Part shown: in pieces, positions 7,481-10,039 of the stretch
Numbering within the stretch: the stretch's first letter is position 1
Layout: each line of letters opens with the position of its first letter
NCBI GenBank assembly: GCA_002428015.1
Contig: DIZW01000034.1
Location: 1 to 10,039, forward strand
DNA from: Oxalobacteraceae bacterium UBA6018
Lineage (GTDB): Bacteria; Pseudomonadota; Gammaproteobacteria; Burkholderiales; Burkholderiaceae_D
Length of the DNA: 10,039 nt
Direction: 5' to 3'
Notes under the pieces: model-generated
Told to the model about the DNA's origin: nothing
What the model saw: the letters and a program-made list of their open reading frames with translations, nothing else
Database searches by the model: none
Made by a program: the position numbers and the translations under genes

Positions 7481-8865
7481 TGGGAAACTCCATCCTGTTG
7501 TTCCAGGGGGCCTGAGACATTGGTCGATAAGGGCATTTGCATGGCCTCCTCGAGCACGCCAGCGACTTGCTGGGCGCGGACAATTGCATCCAGGTGCGCC
7601 AGTTCTGCCGCCTGGGAAACGATCCGTGCCTGGGTCAATGCCAGCCGATCGCTGTTGCCGGCATCGAAGCTAGCTTTCTCGTTCTCGAGCAGCCGCCGTG
7701 CGTTTTCCTGGCGGGACGCAGACAGGCGCTCCGCCGCCTCGCCCGCGAGGTAAGCTGCACGCGCTTGCGCCAGGTTCGTGATGATCGTGTCCTGCAACGC
7801 CACGGTCCGGGCCGCCGCTTCCGCCCGAGCCGCCTCGGCCTGCGCAATGGCGCCCTTGCGGTTAAAGATCGGTAGCGTGATGCCGGCCAACCCGAAACTG
7901 ATCTTGTTGGCGCCGACGTCATAGGTATAGCCCGGCCCGATGTGGATGTCCGGGTACTGTTTGGCCACTTCCAGCTGCAAGGCCGACTGGCTTGCGTCGT
8001 AGTGCGCCAGCGCAGCGCGCAGGTCGGCTCGGTGCATGAGCGCTGCACGCTGCGCGTCGGCGGCGGGCAACGGCACGCCCGGGCTCGCGAATTCGTCAAG
8101 TTCCAGTTCGACTGATGCCAGCGCGGCGACCGGCAAACCGATGACGATGACGAGTTGACTGCGGACGGACTGCACCTCGTTTTGTGCACTTGCCAGGGCC
8201 GTCTGTGCGTCGATCAGCGCAAGTGATGCGCGATAGCCCTCGGGAGCGGCTGCGGCGCCGACGGATTCACGTTTTTCCATGATGCCGACGATCTCGCGTT
8301 GTGCGGTGATTTGCTGTTCCAGCAGCGATACGCGGCGCTGCGCGGAGTATAAAGCGAGCATGAGAGCACGTACCCGGCTGCGCACGTTCCACGCCTGGCT
8401 GAGGATGTTCAAACGCGCCGCCTCCGCTAGACGAGACGCTTGCGCGACGCGATAGCTGCGCTTGTGCGCGGTCTCGATCGGGATGTCGAGCATGGGTCCT
8501 GTGGTGTAGGGCCGCCCAGCACCCTGGTGATTGGTGGTGTACTCGAAAGGCAGCTGCAGCGATGGGTTAGGGCGCGCGCCGGCAACCGCGACGTCTGCGC
8601 TTGAGCCTTGCCATTGAGCTCGCGCGATATCGAGCTCGGGACTGTAGCAGTACGCACTGAGCGTGAGCATCTGCCGGTCCCAACGCGACAGCGGCCACGC
8701 GGCAAGCGCATGCCCGAGCTGTTGCTCTAGACAGATGCGCAGCCCGGTACTGCCGAGCGAGCGAGCCTCGAAGCGCTGCGTCAGCAATGCCGGGTCAAGC
8801 GGCTTGGGTTGATAACTTGCGCATCCGGCAAGGATGACGCTGACGAAAATCCAGGAGCGATGCAT
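7477..8865 (-). CDS. Outer-membrane efflux lipoprotein (CzcC/TolC-family channel)
   Basis: The trimeric outer-membrane channel of the tripartite pump. From the ATG at 8865 the protein has 462 residues, the usual size for this family. It begins with a short lipoprotein signal MHRSWIFVSVILAGC, whose lipobox LAGC predicts lipidation at Cys15. Two OEP-type repeats follow, with long Ala/Arg/Gln-rich helices and the blocks PNPSLQLPFEY, FGLAGITLPIFNRKGAI and ARAAYLAGEAAERL. An in-frame ATG at 8892 would add MVSLFLDAS. I prefer 8865 because it puts the basic n-region and lipobox at the normal place, has a GGA about 7 bases upstream, and lies downstream of the likely -10 box at 8891-8896. It is the first gene of the operon and overlaps the adaptor gene by 4 bp. 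Its upstream region is replaced by a Tn3-family end only 31 bp away. Confidence 0.9.
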   Translation of the reverse strand: MHRSWIFVSVILAGCASYQPKPLDPALLTQRFEARSLGSTGLRICLEQQLGHALAAWPLSRWDRQMLTLSAYCYSPELDIARAQWQGSSADVAVAGARPNPSLQLPFEYTTNHQGAGRPYTTGPMLDIPIETAHKRSYRVAQASRLAEAARLNILSQAWNVRSRVRALMLALYSAQRRVSLLEQQITAQREIVGIMEKRESVGAAAAPEGYRASLALIDAQTALASAQNEVQSVRSQLVIVIGLPVAALASVELELDEFASPGVPLPAADAQRAALMHRADLRAALAHYDASQSALQLEVAKQYPDIHIGPGYTYDVGANKISFGLAGITLPIFNRKGAIAQAEAARAEAAARTVALQDTIITNLAQARAAYLAGEAAERLSASRQENARRLLENEKASFDAGNSDRLALTQARIVSQAAELAHLDAIVRAQQVAGVLEEAMQMPLSTNVSGPLEQQDGVSQ

Positions 8866-8890
8866 GCTGGCGTCCAGAAAAAGAGATACC

Positions 8891-8919
8891 ATAATAGGGG
8901 TGATCAGGGAAAACGGAAA
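8891..8919 (-). promoter_or_regulatory. Candidate hybrid promoter for the efflux operon at the transposon junction
   Basis: On the minus strand TATTAT (8891-8896) is a good -10 box, and 17 bp upstream lies TTTCCG (8914-8919), a weak -35 match (3 of 6). The -10 lies just outside the inverted repeat and the -35 inside it. Transcription would start near 8884, leaving about 19 bases before the ATG at 8865. This is inference from sequence alone. Confidence 0.35.
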
Positions 8920-8934
8920 AATTGGGCGCTAAGC
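8897..8934 (+). repeat. Tn3-family terminal inverted repeat (Tn21-like), body to the right
   Basis: The sequence starts GGGGTGATCAGGG, continues ACGGAAAAAT and ends GCGCTAAG. From memory Tn21/Tn501-type ends share the GGGG tip, the CGGAAAAA centre and the CGCTAAG inner end. The element body, including the resolvase gene, lies to the right. The adjoining TAATA (8892-8896) is the candidate half of a 5-bp target duplication. No inverted partner occurs in the rest of the window. Confidence 0.8.
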
Positions 8935-8972
8935 CACTCCGGGTCTAAGTTGCAGCAGAACGGAAGGCTGGG

Positions 8973-9539
8973 TTACGGCACAGGCGCCAGTTTTAGGTAT
9001 TGGTACAGGGTCTCGCGACTGATACCAAACTCGCGCGCGAGCGCCGCTTTCTGCTCGCCGGCGCCGGCGCGGCGGCGCAGCTCGACAACCTGGTCGTTCA
9101 CAAGCGCTTTCTTGCGACCCCGATAGGCGCCACGCTGCTTGGCCAAAGCGATCCCTTCGCGCTGCCGTTCGCCAATCAGGGCCCGCTCGAACTCCGCGAA
9201 CGCCCCCATAACCGACAGCAGCAGGTTCGCCATTGGTGAGTCTTCACCAGTGAAGCTCAGGCATTCCTTGACGAACTCGATACGGATGCCGCGCTTGGTC
9301 AATGTCTGCACCAGCCGGCGCAGATCGTCCAGGTTGCGCGCTAACCGGTCCATGCTGTGCACCACTACTGTGTCCCCTTCTCGGGCAAACGAAAGCAAGG
9401 CGTCGAGCTGCGGCCGCTGTGTGTCTTTGCCGGACGCTTTGTCAGTGAACACCTTGTCCACCTGGACCTGATCGAGCTGACGCTCTGGATTTTGGTCGAA
9501 ACTGCTGACCCGGACATAACCGATGCGCTGACCCCGCAA
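8973..9539 (-). CDS. tnpR: Tn21-type serine resolvase TnpR
   Basis: Site-specific serine recombinase that resolves transposition cointegrates at res. With the TTG start at 9539 it has 188 residues, close to the 186 of Tn21/Tn501 resolvases as I remember them, and begins MRGQRIGYVRVSSFDQNPER. The catalytic Ser is in YVRVSS (Ser12). HSMDRLARNLDDLRR holds the conserved Asp and Arg residues of the active site, and ERALIGERQREGIALAK forms the dimer helix. A helix-turn-helix DNA-binding domain ends the protein (KAALAREFGISRETLYQYL). I chose TTG 9539 because GGAGG (9546-9550) lies 6 bases upstream and because the start then matches the family; the frame stays open to a TTG at 9557. It sits just inside the Tn21-like end with only 38 bp between. 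In Tn21 relatives tnpA normally follows tnpR at this position, so tnpA has been deleted or lies elsewhere. Confidence 0.93.
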   Translation of the reverse strand: MRGQRIGYVRVSSFDQNPERQLDQVQVDKVFTDKASGKDTQRPQLDALLSFAREGDTVVVHSMDRLARNLDDLRRLVQTLTKRGIRIEFVKECLSFTGEDSPMANLLLSVMGAFAEFERALIGERQREGIALAKQRGAYRGRKKALVNDQVVELRRRAGAGEQKAALAREFGISRETLYQYLKLAPVP

Positions 9540-9557
9540 AATGTGCCTCCATAACAA

Positions 9558-9690
9558 GATGTGTCAGGAAAGACTCTATGACCGTTCAAGGCATCTGTCA
9601 AGTAATAAGGATAACCACCCTATCCTGACGGCTTGCACTTAGGTCCTCTGACATCAGGTTAGGGTATAGCCCAAACTGACGCATACTAAA
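9558..9690. promoter_or_regulatory. Candidate res (resolution) site upstream of tnpR
   Basis: Immediately upstream of tnpR is an AT-richer region with several TGTCA/TGAC half-sites. They are TGTCA 9562-9566 facing TGAC 9579-9582, TGTCA 9596-9600 facing TGACG 9626-9630, and TGACA 9649-9653 plus TGACG 9677-9681. Tn21-type resolvases bind three such paired sites next to their gene and also repress tnpR from there. Exact subsite borders are uncertain, and the third pair is not cleanly inverted. Confidence 0.55.
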
Positions 9691-9868
9691 TAGTTGTAAA
9701 ATAACCACTTTTGCTTTCTTTCTATGAGAAATCGATGCCTTAGAATTTAAATCGTGCATAATCGTTCGTTAGACCAGTGGCGTATTTTAAATATCTCGCG
9801 AATGTTGAAATATATCAACTTTGATTAATAGGTGAAAAATGTGGCTTGCCTGCGCTTTTTCTTAAATA
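9691..9868 (+). promoter_or_regulatory. AT-rich leader before the rightward ORF, with a small palindrome
   Basis: This interval is clearly AT-richer than the rest of the window. It contains GTTGA-N6-TCAAC (9804-9819), a possible operator, close upstream of an AGGTG ribosome-site-like sequence (9830-9834). I see no strong -35/-10 pair and no RNA gene. It may hold the promoter of the ORF that begins at 9869. Confidence 0.35.
9839..9865 (+). CDS. Possible 8-residue leader ORF
   Basis: ATG at 9839 follows AGGTG by 4 bases and reads MWLACAFS before TAA (9863-9865). It is in frame with the ATG at 9869 of the next ORF, which itself has no ribosome site of its own. It may be a leader peptide allowing re-initiation, or a chance frame. 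Confidence 0.25.
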   Translation: MWLACAFS

Positions 9869-10039
9869 ATGGACGCCCCTAAAAAGGCGCGGAGGGCGAA
9901 GGCAAGCCCGCCAGCCATTTCCGCTGCAGACGGGAACCTGTCTATACTTGCGCTTGAAATTGAGCGCGACGAGCTCCTTGCGAAAAATCAACTGCTTTGT
10001 GGTGCTAACGAGAATTTATTGCTGGCTACTATCGAGGCT
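9869..10039 (+). CDS. 5' part of an ORF, possibly a sensor histidine kinase (runs off the window)
   Basis: Fifty-seven codons are visible from ATG 9869 to the window end. The protein starts with a basic, Ala/Pro-rich segment (MDAPKKARRAKASPP). It continues into a likely helix or coiled coil, LSILALEIERDELLAKNQLL and then GANENLLLATIEA. Phrases like ELxxANENLLLATxxAQ often stand just before the HisKA domain of soluble hybrid sensor kinases in Oxalobacteraceae; I recall this as a pattern and cannot confirm it because the catalytic part is outside the window. There is no signal peptide or membrane helix in the visible part. It is the only convincing plus-strand gene and lies upstream of, and divergent from, tnpR, so it may be transposon cargo or chromosomal DNA beyond a lost transposon end. 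Confidence 0.5.
   Translation, partial: MDAPKKARRAKASPPAISAADGNLSILALEIERDELLAKNQLLCGANENLLLATIEA

Noticed and set aside
9691..10039. Right-hand inverted partner of either Tn3-family end
   Set aside because: I looked for a CTTA(A/G)C...CCCC end on the plus strand in the right arm and found none; the partners must lie outside the window or be lost.

Overview
The window is GC-rich with betaproteobacterial-style codon use. The beta-galactosidase and the partial sensor-kinase-like ORF look like genes I know from Massilia/Duganella-type Oxalobacteraceae; that placement is inference from memory, not a search result. Nearly every gene lies on the minus strand. The dominant theme is stacked mobile DNA carrying a heavy-metal efflux operon.

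Left part (1-3094) is wreckage. A GH2 beta-galactosidase (46-2412) has lost its N-terminus. The cut falls exactly at the tip of a 241-bp AT-richer element (2413-2653) that has about 36-bp terminal inverted repeats and a central palindrome but no transposase. The other tip of that element abuts, equally cleanly, a truncated IS91-type transposase (2654-2937). The transposase is preceded by the C-terminal tail of a tyrosine recombinase (2945-3094), the usual gene pair of integrase-bearing IS91 relatives. The recombinase is itself cut by a 38-bp Tn3-type inverted repeat (3095-3132).

Middle part (3279-8865) is an intact three-gene efflux operon transcribed leftward in the order outer-membrane factor, membrane-fusion protein, RND pump (CzcC-CzcB-CzcA type). 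Together they would form a tripartite pump expelling metal cations from periplasm or cytoplasm. No metal-responsive regulator is seen in the window.

Right part (8897-10039) starts with a second, different Tn3-family inverted repeat (Tn21-like) only 31 bp upstream of the operon's likely start codon. Next come a Tn21-type resolvase gene, a candidate res site, an AT-rich leader, and the 5' end of an unfinished rightward ORF. No tnpA transposase is visible for either Tn3-type end. Both ends point the same way (element body to the right), so the efflux operon lies to the right of one end and just outside the other. The most useful reading is a metal-efflux cassette captured between ends of two Tn3-family transposons, with a likely hybrid promoter made where the second transposon joins the operon. 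I do not see a clearly new biochemical system; the noteworthy parts are the nested junctions, the unclassified inverted-repeat element and the operon-transposon boundary.
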